A stretch of DNA of 64,000 nucleotides from Porphyrobacter sp. GA68. Lineage in GTDB: Bacteria > Pseudomonadota > Alphaproteobacteria > Sphingomonadales > Sphingomonadaceae. This document shows, in pieces, positions 26,465 to 35,143 of this stretch. The translations under genes were made by a program, and so were the position numbers. The notes below the pieces were generated by a model. The model ran no database searches. It had not been told where the DNA came from and saw only the letters and a list, made by a program, of their open reading frames with translations. Where the stretch lies: contig NZ_JAKQYJ010000002.1 in the NCBI RefSeq assembly GCF_022605525.1, forward strand, positions 310,001 to 374,000, in the 5' to 3' direction. The stretch's first letter is position 1, and each line of letters starts with the position of its first letter.

Positions 26465-26800
26465 ATGGACAACCAGGCGGACGGCTTGTTACCCCGGCAC
26501 ATGGCCTGTTCTCAGCGCGAGGAAATTGTCGCCCGCTGGTTTTTCCTGACCCGCGAGAAGATGCCTCAACTGGCCGCCGAACGCGGCTGGCCGGTGCGGT
26601 TCGACCATTGTTTCCAGCGCATCCTGCTCGACAACGCAGTGGGCGGGGTTTGGCGGGACGTCATACCTGCGCCGGCATACCGGAATGCCACGGACGCGCA
26701 GCTGCTTGCGGCACTTGCCTTGGGCGAACGGGTGGTGCGGGGGGAGGCGGACCTTGCCGAGATGAACCGCCGCTCGCTGGCATGGCGGAAAAAGGCGTGA
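26465..26800 (+). CDS. Small conserved-looking protein after btuD
   Basis: Function not recognised. The 111 residues contain the block REKMPQLAAERGWPVRFDHC followed by FQRILLDNAVGG and WRDVIPAPAYRNATD, which I recall from short uncharacterised alphaproteobacterial proteins, often near acetyltransferase genes. It appears cytoplasmic, with no signal or membrane segment. It begins 33 nt after btuD on the same strand with a poor ribosome site, so it may be co-transcribed, but nothing in it points to cobalamin. A perfect hairpin follows. Confidence 0.7.
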   Translation: MDNQADGLLPRHMACSQREEIVARWFFLTREKMPQLAAERGWPVRFDHCFQRILLDNAVGGVWRDVIPAPAYRNATDAQLLAALALGERVVRGEADLAEMNRRSLAWRKKA

Positions 26801-26814
26801 GCCGATGCCGGTTT

Positions 26815-26839
26815 GGGGTGGTTTAAGCCAAACCACCCC
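26815..26839. terminator. Perfect 10-bp hairpin between convergent genes
   Basis: GGGGTGGTTT (26815-26824) and AAACCACCCC (26830-26839) pair without mismatch around AAGCC. It lies between the plus-strand gene ending at 26800 and the minus-strand peptidase gene ending at 26868, so it is well placed as a bidirectional terminator. Confidence 0.65.
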
Positions 26840-26867
26840 GTCGCGGATCAAGCGCGGATCGCCAGGA

Positions 26868-29123
26868 TTACCGCCGCCCGGTCGCCGTCGTTGCTGGCTG
26901 CCCCTGTGCGGGATCGTCCACAAGCCCGCGGGCTTCCAGCATTGGTCGCACATCGGGCTGGCGGCCGGCGAAGTTCTGGAACATCTGGAAGTAATCCTCG
27001 GTCCCCCCGCGGCTGAGCACGGTGGCCCGGTAATGGTCGCCGTTCGCGCGCGTCAGGCCGCCGTTGTCGCGGAACCACTTGCGGCTGTCCCGGTCCAGCA
27101 TCTCGGTCCACAGGTAGGAATAGTACCCCGCGCTGTACCCGGCCGGATCGGAGAAGATGTGGTTGAAATAGTTTGACCGGTAACGCGGCGGCACCAGGTC
27201 GATCTCGAGCCCGAGCTCCTGGAGCGAGCGGCGCTCGAAGGCGTCCACTTCTTCGGGTGTGTCGATGGCGGCCGCCTGTTCAGGGGTCAGGGCGTGCCAT
27301 TTCATGTCCAGCAGCGCCGCGGCAACCACTTCGCCAAAGTCGTACCCCTGGTTGAACTTCGCCGCTTCCTCGATCTTGGTGATGAGGTCGGCAGGGATCG
27401 GCTGCCCGGTCTGATAATGCCGGGCATAGTTGGCGAGGATCCGGGGATCGGTCGCCCACATCTCGTTCACCTGGCTGGGGTATTCGACGAAGTCGCGCGC
27501 GGTCGCCGTGCCGGACAGGGATGCGTACTGCTGGTCCGCGAACAGGCCGTGCAGCGCGTGACCCAGCTCGTGGAACAGCGTGTTCACATTGTCGAAGCTG
27601 ATCAGCTGCGGTTCGCCTTCCGGCGCCTTGGGCACGTTCAGCACGTTGTACACGACCGGCTTGGTGCCATAGAGGTGGCTCTGGTCGACGAAATTGCCCA
27701 TCCACGCGCCGCCGCGCTTGGAAGGCCGCTGGAACGGGTCGAAGTAGAACAGCCCCATTTCGCTGCCGTCCCGGTCGAGCACCGTGTAAACCGTGACATC
27801 GGGGTGATAGACCGGCAGGTCCGTACGCTTCTGGAAAGAGATGCCGTACAGCTGATTGGCGGCATAGAACGCGCCATCTTCCAGCACGCGGGTCAGTTCG
27901 AAATAGGGCTTCACCGCATTCTCGTCGAGATCGTAGCGTTCCTGCCGCACCATTTCGGCGTAGCGGTACCAATCCCATGGCTGCACCGTGAAATTGCCGC
28001 CTTCTTCGCGGATCTTCTGGTTCAGCAAAGCCGCCTCGCGCCGCTGCGTCCCGGCGAGCGCGGGAACCATCTGTCCCATGAAGTCGAGCGCGGTGCGCGG
28101 TTCCTGCGCCATGCGGTCGTACATGACATAGCTAGCCCAGTCCGGTTCCCCGAACAGCGCGGCCTTCTGCGCGCGCAGCGTCGCGATGCGGGCGAGCAGG
28201 GTGCGCGTGTCGTTCTCGCCGCCTTGATCGGCGCGGTTGACGCTGGCCCGGAACAGGCGCTCGCGCAGCGCCCGGTTCTCCAGCGTGGGGAGCAGCGGCT
28301 GCTGCGTGGTGTTCTGCAGCGCGATGAGGTACCGGCCCTGCAGGCCGCGTTCCTCTGCCGCCTTGCGCGCGGAGGCGATTTCCGTCTGGCTCAGCCCGGC
28401 GAGCTGCGCGACGTCATCCACGACAATGGCGCCGTCGACGGTGGCCTGCCGCACCTTCTGCGAAAACTCGGTGGTGGCGGTGGACAGTTCGGAATTGATC
28501 GCCTTGACCTGCTCCTTCTGCGCGTCCGTCAGCAGGGCGCCGGCGTGGACCATGTTTTCGTAGGTGCGCTCCAGCAGCCGGGCGTCTTCCTTGCTCATGG
28601 TCATGGCGGCGCGGTTGTCGTAAACCGCCTTCACCCGCTGGAACAGTACGGGATCGAGGTTGATCGCGTCGCTGTGCGCGGCCAGCCGGGGGCCGACCTG
28701 CGCGTCAACGGCGTCCAGCGTATCATTGGTGTTGGCGCCGGTCAGGGCATAGAACATGGTCGCCACCCGGGTCAGCATCCGGCCGCTGGTTTCCAGCGCG
28801 ACAATGGTGTTCTGGAAAGTCGGCGCTGCGGGATTGTCGCGGATCCGGGCGATCTCGACATTGTGGGCGCGCATCGCTGTCTCGAACGCGGGGAGGTAAT
28901 CGCCGTCGCTCACCCGGGTGAAGTCGGGCGCGAGGAACGGCAGTTCGCTCGCCTGCGCGAAATAGCCGGTGGCGCCGACCGTTTCTTCCGCCGACCGCGT
29001 ATCGGCAGCGGCGCGAGGCGCGGTGGAGCTGTCGGAGAGCGCGGCATCATTCATGGTGGTGCATCCGGTAAGGGCGGTGCCTGCAAGCAGGGCGGGCAGG
29101 GCGAGGGAACGGTTGAAGCGCAT
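26868..29123 (-). CDS. M3-family zinc metallopeptidase lipoprotein (peptidyl-dipeptidase Dcp-like)
   Basis: Removes dipeptides from oligopeptide C-termini in characterised relatives. The 751-residue protein has a lipoprotein signal MRFNRSLALPALLAGTALTGC and the zinc motif HELGH at residues 518-522 (FHELGHALHGL), with the third ligand Glu expected shortly after (VEYPSQVNEMW). The helical M3 fold spans the protein. A signal and lipobox place it in the periplasm or on a membrane, whereas E. coli Dcp is cytoplasmic. It stands apart from its neighbours by more than 100 nt on its 5' side. Confidence 0.92.
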   Translation of the reverse strand: MRFNRSLALPALLAGTALTGCTTMNDAALSDSSTAPRAAADTRSAEETVGATGYFAQASELPFLAPDFTRVSDGDYLPAFETAMRAHNVEIARIRDNPAAPTFQNTIVALETSGRMLTRVATMFYALTGANTNDTLDAVDAQVGPRLAAHSDAINLDPVLFQRVKAVYDNRAAMTMSKEDARLLERTYENMVHAGALLTDAQKEQVKAINSELSTATTEFSQKVRQATVDGAIVVDDVAQLAGLSQTEIASARKAAEERGLQGRYLIALQNTTQQPLLPTLENRALRERLFRASVNRADQGGENDTRTLLARIATLRAQKAALFGEPDWASYVMYDRMAQEPRTALDFMGQMVPALAGTQRREAALLNQKIREEGGNFTVQPWDWYRYAEMVRQERYDLDENAVKPYFELTRVLEDGAFYAANQLYGISFQKRTDLPVYHPDVTVYTVLDRDGSEMGLFYFDPFQRPSKRGGAWMGNFVDQSHLYGTKPVVYNVLNVPKAPEGEPQLISFDNVNTLFHELGHALHGLFADQQYASLSGTATARDFVEYPSQVNEMWATDPRILANYARHYQTGQPIPADLITKIEEAAKFNQGYDFGEVVAAALLDMKWHALTPEQAAAIDTPEEVDAFERRSLQELGLEIDLVPPRYRSNYFNHIFSDPAGYSAGYYSYLWTEMLDRDSRKWFRDNGGLTRANGDHYRATVLSRGGTEDYFQMFQNFAGRQPDVRPMLEARGLVDDPAQGQPATTATGRR

Positions 29124-29252
29124 GTTTTCTCCAAGGAAACGCGGACTGGCATGCGGCCAGGCGCAAGGATCGATTTTCCGCGCTTAGATGCCAGAATGCG
29201 TCTGAATGCAAGCTGGCTCTGTTCTGCCACGGCCGGGCGCTGCGGTTCCTGC

Positions 29253-29789
29253 TCAGCCGCGCAGCGGATAGCGGACCACCGGATCGTAGCACGCCCCGCT
29301 GGCCGTGAGCTGGCTTTCATAGAGGATCATGTGATCGACGGGCCAAGGGATACTGGCAAAGTCGCCGTGTGCTGCCAGCCAGCCGGCGATCGAGCCGGCG
29401 GAGCGGTTGAGGCGGGCGAGCGTCACGTGCGGCGCGAACCTGCGGGTTTCGACTGGGTGACCGGTGCGGCGGCAGGCGCGCTCGACCCGTCCGTGCAGCA
29501 CGCCCAGCGCTGGCGAGTCGGCGACCCCGGCCCACAGCGTGTGCGCCGCACCCTTGCGTTCGAAATGGCCGACTCCGCGCAGGCCCAGCGAGAACGGCTG
29601 CATCGCGACACGCCCCAACTCTGCCGCGATCTCCTGCGCCTGAAGGGGCGGCACCTCTCCGATGAAGCGAAGCGTCAGGTGCAACTGCGTCTCGTCCTGC
29701 CAGCGGGCGTTCTCCACCCCGCCCATCAGATTCATCAGCTCCGCGCGCACCGGGGCGGGCGGGCGCAGGGCTACGAACAGGCGCGGCAC
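29253..29789 (-). CDS. thpR: RNA 2',3'-cyclic phosphodiesterase
   Basis: Two-histidine phosphoesterase (formerly LigT) that opens 2',3'-cyclic phosphates on RNA; its physiological role is unclear. The 178-residue protein begins MPRLFVALRPP and carries the two HxT/S motifs HLTL (37-40) and HVTL (121-124), with LYESQL near the end as in the family. Length is normal. It lies 19 nt downstream of the HdeD-like gene on the same strand and may be read with it. Confidence 0.92.
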   Translation of the reverse strand: MPRLFVALRPPAPVRAELMNLMGGVENARWQDETQLHLTLRFIGEVPPLQAQEIAAELGRVAMQPFSLGLRGVGHFERKGAAHTLWAGVADSPALGVLHGRVERACRRTGHPVETRRFAPHVTLARLNRSAGSIAGWLAAHGDFASIPWPVDHMILYESQLTASGACYDPVVRYPLRG

Positions 29790-29808
29790 CGGAGCAGCTC
29801 TTGTCCGC

Positions 29809-30519
29809 TCAAGCCGCGGATGCCTCTCCGTCCGTCACCCCGCCGCTGGCGTCCGTCTCCGCGCAATGGCGCTTCAACCGGAACGCCAGCATCAGCATCA
29901 GCACGCCGCTGACGATGGCCCAGAACCCGATTACCCACGCCACCGACAGGAGGGTGATCGCCGGATTCTGGAACAACAGCCAGACCAGTGCCAGCGCCAG
30001 CAGGACCGACAGCGCGCCGAGCGCGATCAGCGTCCATTCGTTGTTGATGCTGCGCCGCAGGCGCCACGCGCTGACGATCTGCAGCACCCCCTGCACTGCC
30101 GCCCAGCCGATGATCAGCGCGATGAAGGTCAGCGCGTAGGCAATCGTACCGATCAGGGGGAAGGCGACAAAGATGATCCCTATCAGCACCCCGAACAGGC
30201 CGGACAGCGCCAGCGGCAGCCAGCGGGGTTGATCGGCGCGGGCGCGGCGGTAACCGCTGACAAGCGCAAACAGCCCGTCGACGAAGCTGAAGGCGGCAAA
30301 CACAAGCGCAAAGGTGAACAGGGCTGGCGCGGGCAGCAGCACGGCAAACGCTCCCAACAGCAACATCAGCACTCCGCGCAGCGCAAACCACCCCCAGTTG
30401 CGGCTCGGCATGTCATCTGCAAACGAAAGCATCCGGCCGACCGGAGAAGTGGCGGCGGTGGGTCGGGCGGGTCCGGTATCCAAGGGGGTGGCTCCTTTAA
30501 CGTTGGCCGCGCCTGACAA
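29809..30519 (-). CDS. HdeD-like (DUF308) membrane protein
   Basis: A 236-residue integral membrane protein with a hydrophilic N-terminus of about 38 residues and six hydrophobic segments. The segments include NWGWFALRGVLMLLLGAFAV and the repeated family pattern GLFGVLIGIIFVAFP, then GALSVLLALALVWLLF and FWAIVSGVLMLMLAF. In E. coli, HdeD is linked to acid resistance at high cell density, but most family members are uncharacterised. It lies downstream of hsp20, separated by a strong hairpin, so it probably has its own promoter. Confidence 0.85.
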   Translation of the reverse strand: MSGAANVKGATPLDTGPARPTAATSPVGRMLSFADDMPSRNWGWFALRGVLMLLLGAFAVLLPAPALFTFALVFAAFSFVDGLFALVSGYRRARADQPRWLPLALSGLFGVLIGIIFVAFPLIGTIAYALTFIALIIGWAAVQGVLQIVSAWRLRRSINNEWTLIALGALSVLLALALVWLLFQNPAITLLSVAWVIGFWAIVSGVLMLMLAFRLKRHCAETDASGGVTDGEASAA

Positions 30520-30546
30520 GCCGGTGCGGGTGCGATACCGTTGGAA

Positions 30547-30576
30547 CCGGAGGCGGCAGGCGCGCCCCGCCTCCGG
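30547..30576 (-). terminator. Perfect 10-bp hairpin downstream of hsp20
   Basis: CCGGAGGCGG (30547-30556) and CCGCCTCCGG (30567-30576) pair perfectly around a 10-nt loop, starting 30 nt beyond the hsp20 stop. Strength and place suggest a terminator for hsp20. Confidence 0.6.
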
Positions 30577-30580
30577 ACCT

Positions 30581-30608
30581 GTCAGGCAGGATCAGTCAGG
30601 CAGGATCA
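30581..30608. repeat. 14-bp perfect tandem duplication at the hsp20 stop codon
   Basis: GTCAGGCAGGATCA occurs twice in direct succession (30581-30594 and 30595-30608). The second copy contains the hsp20 stop codon, so the repeat unit includes the last bases of the gene. It looks like a recent slippage or duplication event. Confidence 0.85.
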
Positions 30609-31172
30609 GCTGTCCTGCCGGTCCTTGTCGTTCTTGCCTGCCTTGCCTTTCTTGCCATCGGCATCGCCGTCGATCAGCTGCTCGGCCTGATTGCGGCCCT
30701 GTGCGCCTGAATCGCGGATCTCGATCCGGCGGCCTTTGGCCTGTTCCTCGACCTTGGGCAGGGTGATGGTCAGCAGCCCGTTGTTGAACTCCGCCTCGGC
30801 GGCTTCGAGGTTCACCGACGAAGGGATGGAGATCTGCCGTTCGAACCGGCCATAGGAAAACTCGCTGTAACCGTTTTCCGATGTCTTGCGCTGCTTCCGT
30901 TCGCCAGACACGGTCAGCATTCCGTCGTCCATGCTGATTTCCACGTCGTCGCGCGACATGCCGGGCAATTCGGCGTGGATGGTGATCTGCTTGTCGTCCT
31001 GCTCGATTTCCAGCGAAGGCCAGCTGGTCAGCATGGTCTTTTCGCTTTTGTCCTTGTCCTTCTTGCCGCCCTGCTGGCCCAGCAGGTCGTCAAACATCTG
31101 GTTCATCTGCTTGTGCAGGTCGAGCAGCGACCCACCACCGCGGCGATAGGGGGTGATGTAGGTATAAGGCAT
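30606..31172 (-). CDS. Small heat shock protein (Hsp20/alpha-crystallin)
   Basis: Holds unfolding proteins in a refoldable state. From the ATG at 31172 (AAAGGAG upstream) the protein has 188 residues starting MPYTYITPYRRGGGSLLDL. The alpha-crystallin domain runs from about residue 55 to 145 and contains HAELPGMSRDDVEISMDDGM and FNNGLLTITLPK. The C-terminus is an unusually long hydrophilic tail (about 150-188) rich in Lys, Asp and Gly. An in-frame extension to 31214 lacks a ribosome site. A folded leader and promoter-like elements lie upstream. Confidence 0.93.
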   Translation of the reverse strand: MPYTYITPYRRGGGSLLDLHKQMNQMFDDLLGQQGGKKDKDKSEKTMLTSWPSLEIEQDDKQITIHAELPGMSRDDVEISMDDGMLTVSGERKQRKTSENGYSEFSYGRFERQISIPSSVNLEAAEAEFNNGLLTITLPKVEEQAKGRRIEIRDSGAQGRNQAEQLIDGDADGKKGKAGKNDKDRQDS

Positions 31173-31206
31173 GGCGTCAGCTCTCCTTTGTTTACACCGT
31201 TTACAG

Positions 31207-31298
31207 TGGCGCATCGTTCCTTTGCGTGCGAACGCTTGGAACCGGCCACCGCCATGCCGATGAAATGCGCTATACGCAGTCCGGTTCCTCAGGCCAAG
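31207..31298 (-). promoter_or_regulatory. Promoter and folded leader of hsp20
   Basis: On the minus strand, CTTGGCC (about 31292-31298) and TATAGC (31269-31274) are 17 nt apart, fitting a sigma-70 promoter or, by the leading CTTG, an RpoH-type one. Between it and the gene, three nested helices are possible in 31207-31250: GTGGC/GCCAC outside, GTTCC/GGAAC in the middle and GCGT-TCGC-ACGC at the tip. The ribosome site is outside this hairpin, so classical thermosensor occlusion is not evident. Confidence 0.4.
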
Positions 31299-31354
31299 CC
31301 ATTGTATTTGAACCTCATTTCCCGAATATGCGGCTCACCCGCGCCGCGCCGTGT

Positions 31355-31951
31355 TCAGTTCACGATGTCCGAGATGTCGTTATCTCGCCACGGCTCAGGC
31401 AGGCTTGCCTGCGGGCAGAAGCGGGCGCTGTTGCTCCACCCGTCCTCTGACGTGCTGGTAAAGCGGTCGTTCGCCGGGATGTCGTAGCTTGTGATCCTGT
31501 TTTCGCCGTCGCACCGTTCCCGCACCTCGAACTGGCGAGCGCCACGGCGCGTTATGCGAAGCAGCTCGCATGAGGAACGCGAGGCGGACACGCCTTCACG
31601 CGAGACGAGCATCAGCGTGGCGTTGGATGCCTGGGCGCAGGGCGTGTCGCTTGCAACATAATATCCGCGGCGCAAAGGCAGGCTGTCGATTGCCTCGCCG
31701 CCGGGCGAAGCGGCCGTGGCGGGCGTCGTACCGGCGGCGACCGGCGCAGGGGAAGGCGCTGCGCCCACCGCGCTCTCCACCGGCATGACGGCCGGTGCGG
31801 CGGCAGGGTCAGCCGTTGCGGCGGCGAGGGCGACGGGCTGCGGTGCGGCTGCGTCATTCCGCGCCGCATCCGCGGGTGTGGGCGATCCGCAGGCGTTGGT
31901 GAGCATGCCTGCCGCGAAAAGCGCGGCGACGGTGAATGCATGGGTTCTCAT
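31355..31951 (-). CDS. Ala/Pro-rich putative lipoprotein
   Basis: Not recognised. The ATG at 31951 (GAGAGGAC upstream) gives 198 residues with a signal ending MLTNACG, a likely but imperfect lipobox. A low-complexity Ala/Pro/Val linker (about 25-95) leads to a compact domain from about residue 98, [20 protein letters not shown]. That domain has four cysteines, including [18 protein letters not shown] and ARFCPQAS. The domain may be disulfide-stabilised in the periplasm. It is divergent from uvrA, with 210 nt between starts. Confidence 0.75.
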   Translation of the reverse strand: MRTHAFTVAALFAAGMLTNACGSPTPADAARNDAAAPQPVALAAATADPAAAPAVMPVESAVGAAPSPAPVAAGTTPATAASPGGEAIDSLPLRRGYYVASDTPCAQASNATLMLVSREGVSASRSSCELLRITRRGARQFEVRERCDGENRITSYDIPANDRFTSTSEDGWSNSARFCPQASLPEPWRDNDISDIVN

Positions 31952-32136
31952 ATGTCCTCTCCCCTGTTCGGGCGACGACCGTTGCGCCTGCGCGGCAGAC
32001 AGGGTCGCAGCCACCCGGCGGCAATAGCACAAACTGCCGCATTGCGCACCAGCGGGCACGCGGCCGAGTTGCGGAGCAGCCGCGGTGACCTACATCTGCG
32101 GCGGCGCCGCAGCGCGCCGCGTGCCTTGACACGCCC

Positions 32137-32151
32137 GAACATTACAGGAAC
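32137..32151 (+). promoter_or_regulatory. LexA (SOS) box upstream of uvrA
   Basis: GAAC-ATTACAG-GAAC at 32137-32151 is the exact reverse complement form of GTTC-N7-GTTC, the known LexA operator of Alphaproteobacteria. It ends 10 nt before the uvrA ATG and follows a TTGACA (32126-32131). Binding there would block transcription or initiation of uvrA. Confidence 0.8.
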
Positions 32152-32161
32152 ACGCCCTCAA

Positions 32162-35143
32162 ATGGCATTAACCACAATTTCCGTGCGCGGCGCGCGCGAG
32201 CACAATCTCAAGGGCATCGACATCGATCTTCCGCGAGACGCGCTGATCGTGATCACGGGCCTGTCGGGTAGCGGCAAGTCAAGCCTGGCGTTCGACACCA
32301 TCTATGCCGAGGGGCAGCGGCGGTATGTCGAGTCGCTGAGCGCCTATGCACGGCAGTTCCTCGAGATGATGCAGAAGCCCGATGTGGAACACATCGACGG
32401 CCTGTCGCCCGCCATCTCCATCGAGCAGAAGACGACCAGCCGCAATCCGCGTTCGACCGTGGCGACCGTGACCGAGATTTATGACTACATGCGGCTGTTG
32501 TGGGCGCGGGTCGGCACCCCCTATTCCCCTGCAACCGGCCTGCCCATAGAGGCGCAGACCGTCAGCAACATGGTCGACCGGGTCATGGCCCTGCCCGAAG
32601 GGACGCGCATCTACCTGCTCGCGCCGGCGGTCCGGGGACGCAAGGGCGAATACCGGCGCGAGTTGGCCGAATGGCAGAAGGCCGGGTTCACCCGCGTGCG
32701 CATCGATGGCGAGATGTACCCGATCGAGGAAGCACCCGTTCTCGACAAGAAGTTCAAGCACGACATCGAAGTGGTGGTCGACCGGCTGGCGGTGAAGGCC
32801 GGGATCGAAACGCGGCTGGCGGACAGTTTCGAACAGGCGTTGAAGCTGGCCGAGGGTCTCGCCTACGTTGATCTGGCCGACACCACCGTGGCCGAAGCGC
32901 TGGCCGGCCGCATGGACGTGCGCCCCGCCGGCATCGGCCCGGACGCTGATGCCGTGGAGGCGGCGGCCGAAAAAGGCGGGGCGATGAAGGGCGCGGGGCT
33001 GCCGCCCAACCGCATCGTGTTTTCCGAACGCTTCGCCTGTCCCGTGAGCGGCTTCACCATCGAGGAGGTCGAGCCGCGCCTGTTTTCCTTCAACGCGCCG
33101 CAGGGCGCCTGTCCCACCTGCGACGGGATCGGCGAGAAGATGCTGTTCGACCCGCAGCTGGTGGTGCCGAACGAACATCTGTCCTTGAAGAAGGGCGCGG
33201 TGGTGCCGTGGGCGAAATCCAACCCGCCGTCGCCCTATTACATGCAGGTGCTCGCCTCGCTGGCCAAGGAGTTCGCCTTTTCTCTCGACACGCCGTGGGA
33301 CGCGCTGACCCCGGAACAGCGGCACATCGTGCTGCACGGCACCGGGGGCAAGGCGGTCCCGCTGACCTTCAAGGACGGGCGCAAGGAATACACCGTCAGG
33401 AAAGCGTTCGAGGGCGTCATCGGCAACCTCAACCGCCGGATGCTGCAGACCGAAAGCGCCTGGATGCGCGAGGAGCTGGCGAAATACCAGACCGCGCAAC
33501 CGTGCGAGACTTGCGGCGGCAAGCGGCTGAACGACAAGGCGCTGGCGGTAAAGGTCGCCGGCACCGACATCGCCACTCCCGTCCGGATGAGCGTCGCGGC
33601 GGCGAAGGCCTGGTTCCTCGCCCTGGAGGAGCAGCTGGGCGAGACGCAGCGGCAGATCGCCCGCGCCATCCTCAAGGAGATCAACGAGCGGCTGGGCTTC
33701 CTCGACAATGTGGGGCTCGACTACCTCAACCTCGACCGGACCAGCGGCACGCTGTCAGGCGGTGAAAGCCAGCGCATCCGTCTCGCCAGCCAGATCGGCA
33801 GCGGGCTGTCGGGCGTGCTCTACGTCCTCGACGAACCGTCGATCGGCCTGCACCAGAAGGACAACGACCGCCTGCTGGAAACGCTGAAACGGCTGCGCGA
33901 CCTGGGCAACACGGTGATCGTCGTCGAACATGACGAGGACGCCATCCGCGCCGCCGACCACATCGTTGATCTTGGCCCGGGTGCGGGCGTGCGCGGGGGC
34001 GAGGTGGTGGCGCAAGGGACGCTGCGCCAGATCCTGAAGTCGAAGAAGTCGCTGACCGCGCAATACCTCACCGGGGCCATGCGGATCGAGGTGCCCGCCA
34101 CCCGCCGCAAGGGCAATGGCCGGAAACTGACCGTACACGGGGCGCGGGCCAACAACCTGCGCAATGTCACCGCCTCCATCCCGCTCGGCACCTTCACCTG
34201 CGTCACGGGCGTGTCAGGGTCGGGCAAGTCGTCCTTCACCATCGACACGCTCTACGCCGTCGCCGCCCGCCAGCTGAACGGCGCGCGGATTATTGCCGGG
34301 GCGCACGACAAGGTTACCGGCCTCGAACACTGCGACAAGGTGATCGAGATCGACCAGTCGCCCATCGGCCGCACCCCGCGGTCGAACCCCGCCACCTACA
34401 CCGGCGCCTTCACCAACATCCGCGACTGGTTCGCCGGCCTCCCCGAAAGCCTCGCGCGCGGGTACAAGCCGGGCCGCTTCTCCTTCAACGTCAAGGGCGG
34501 CCGGTGCGAGGCGTGCCAGGGCGACGGCCTCATCAAGATCGAGATGCACTTCCTCCCCGACGTCTATGTCACCTGCGAGGAATGCGGCGGCAAGCGCTAC
34601 AACCGCGAAACGCTGGAGGTGCGGTTCAAGGGGATGAGCATCGCCGACGTGCTGGACATGACGGTGGAGGACGCGGTGGAGTTCTTCAAGGCCGTGCCCC
34701 CGATCCGCGACCGCATGGCGATGCTGAACGAAGTCGGCCTCGGCTACGTCAAGGTGGGGCAGCAGGCGACCACCCTGTCCGGCGGCGAGGCGCAGCGGGT
34801 GAAGCTCGCCAAGGAACTCGCCCGCCGGTCCACCGGACAGACGCTGTATATCCTCGACGAGCCGACGACGGGCCTGCACTTCGAGGATGTGCGCAAGCTG
34901 CTGGAAGTGCTGCATCGCCTGGTGGATCAGGGGAACAGCGTGATCGTGATCGAACACAATCTCGACGTCATCAAGACGGCCGACTGGATTGTGGACCTGG
35001 GCCCGGACGGCGGGGTGCGCGGCGGGGAGATCGTGGCGGAGGGGACGCCGGAGGATGTCGTGCGCGTGGAGCGGTCGCACACGGGGTTCTATCTGAAGCC
35101 GCTGCTGGCGCGGGCGCGCGTCGAAACGGAGGCGGCGGAATGA
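32162..35143 (+). CDS. uvrA: Excinuclease ABC subunit A
   Basis: Damage-recognition ATPase of nucleotide excision repair. From the ATG at 32162 the protein has 993 residues starting [20 protein letters not shown]; the frame extends upstream to 31940 but without UvrA similarity. There are two Walker A motifs (GLSGSGKSS and GVSGSGKSS), zinc-finger cysteines ([32 protein letters not shown]) and two ABC signatures ([12 protein letters not shown] and [12 protein letters not shown]). A LexA box precedes it. Its stop overlaps the next gene by 4 nt. Confidence 0.97.
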   Translation: MALTTISVRGAREHNLKGIDIDLPRDALIVITGLSGSGKSSLAFDTIYAEGQRRYVESLSAYARQFLEMMQKPDVEHIDGLSPAISIEQKTTSRNPRSTVATVTEIYDYMRLLWARVGTPYSPATGLPIEAQTVSNMVDRVMALPEGTRIYLLAPAVRGRKGEYRRELAEWQKAGFTRVRIDGEMYPIEEAPVLDKKFKHDIEVVVDRLAVKAGIETRLADSFEQALKLAEGLAYVDLADTTVAEALAGRMDVRPAGIGPDADAVEAAAEKGGAMKGAGLPPNRIVFSERFACPVSGFTIEEVEPRLFSFNAPQGACPTCDGIGEKMLFDPQLVVPNEHLSLKKGAVVPWAKSNPPSPYYMQVLASLAKEFAFSLDTPWDALTPEQRHIVLHGTGGKAVPLTFKDGRKEYTVRKAFEGVIGNLNRRMLQTESAWMREELAKYQTAQPCETCGGKRLNDKALAVKVAGTDIATPVRMSVAAAKAWFLALEEQLGETQRQIARAILKEINERLGFLDNVGLDYLNLDRTSGTLSGGESQRIRLASQIGSGLSGVLYVLDEPSIGLHQKDNDRLLETLKRLRDLGNTVIVVEHDEDAIRAADHIVDLGPGAGVRGGEVVAQGTLRQILKSKKSLTAQYLTGAMRIEVPATRRKGNGRKLTVHGARANNLRNVTASIPLGTFTCVTGVSGSGKSSFTIDTLYAVAARQLNGARIIAGAHDKVTGLEHCDKVIEIDQSPIGRTPRSNPATYTGAFTNIRDWFAGLPESLARGYKPGRFSFNVKGGRCEACQGDGLIKIEMHFLPDVYVTCEECGGKRYNRETLEVRFKGMSIADVLDMTVEDAVEFFKAVPPIRDRMAMLNEVGLGYVKVGQQATTLSGGEAQRVKLAKELARRSTGQTLYILDEPTTGLHFEDVRKLLEVLHRLVDQGNSVIVIEHNLDVIKTADWIVDLGPDGGVRGGEIVAEGTPEDVVRVERSHTGFYLKPLLARARVETEAAE

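Noticed and set aside
27294-29912. Plus-strand frame of 872 codons opposite the M3 peptidase and thpR
   Set aside because: Covers two unrelated genes on the other strand and lacks any family signature.
31173-31206. Classical ROSE-type RNA thermometer at the hsp20 ribosome site
   Set aside because: The stretch next to AAAGGAG does not offer a convincing anti-Shine-Dalgarno strand; only the upstream nested hairpin is supported.
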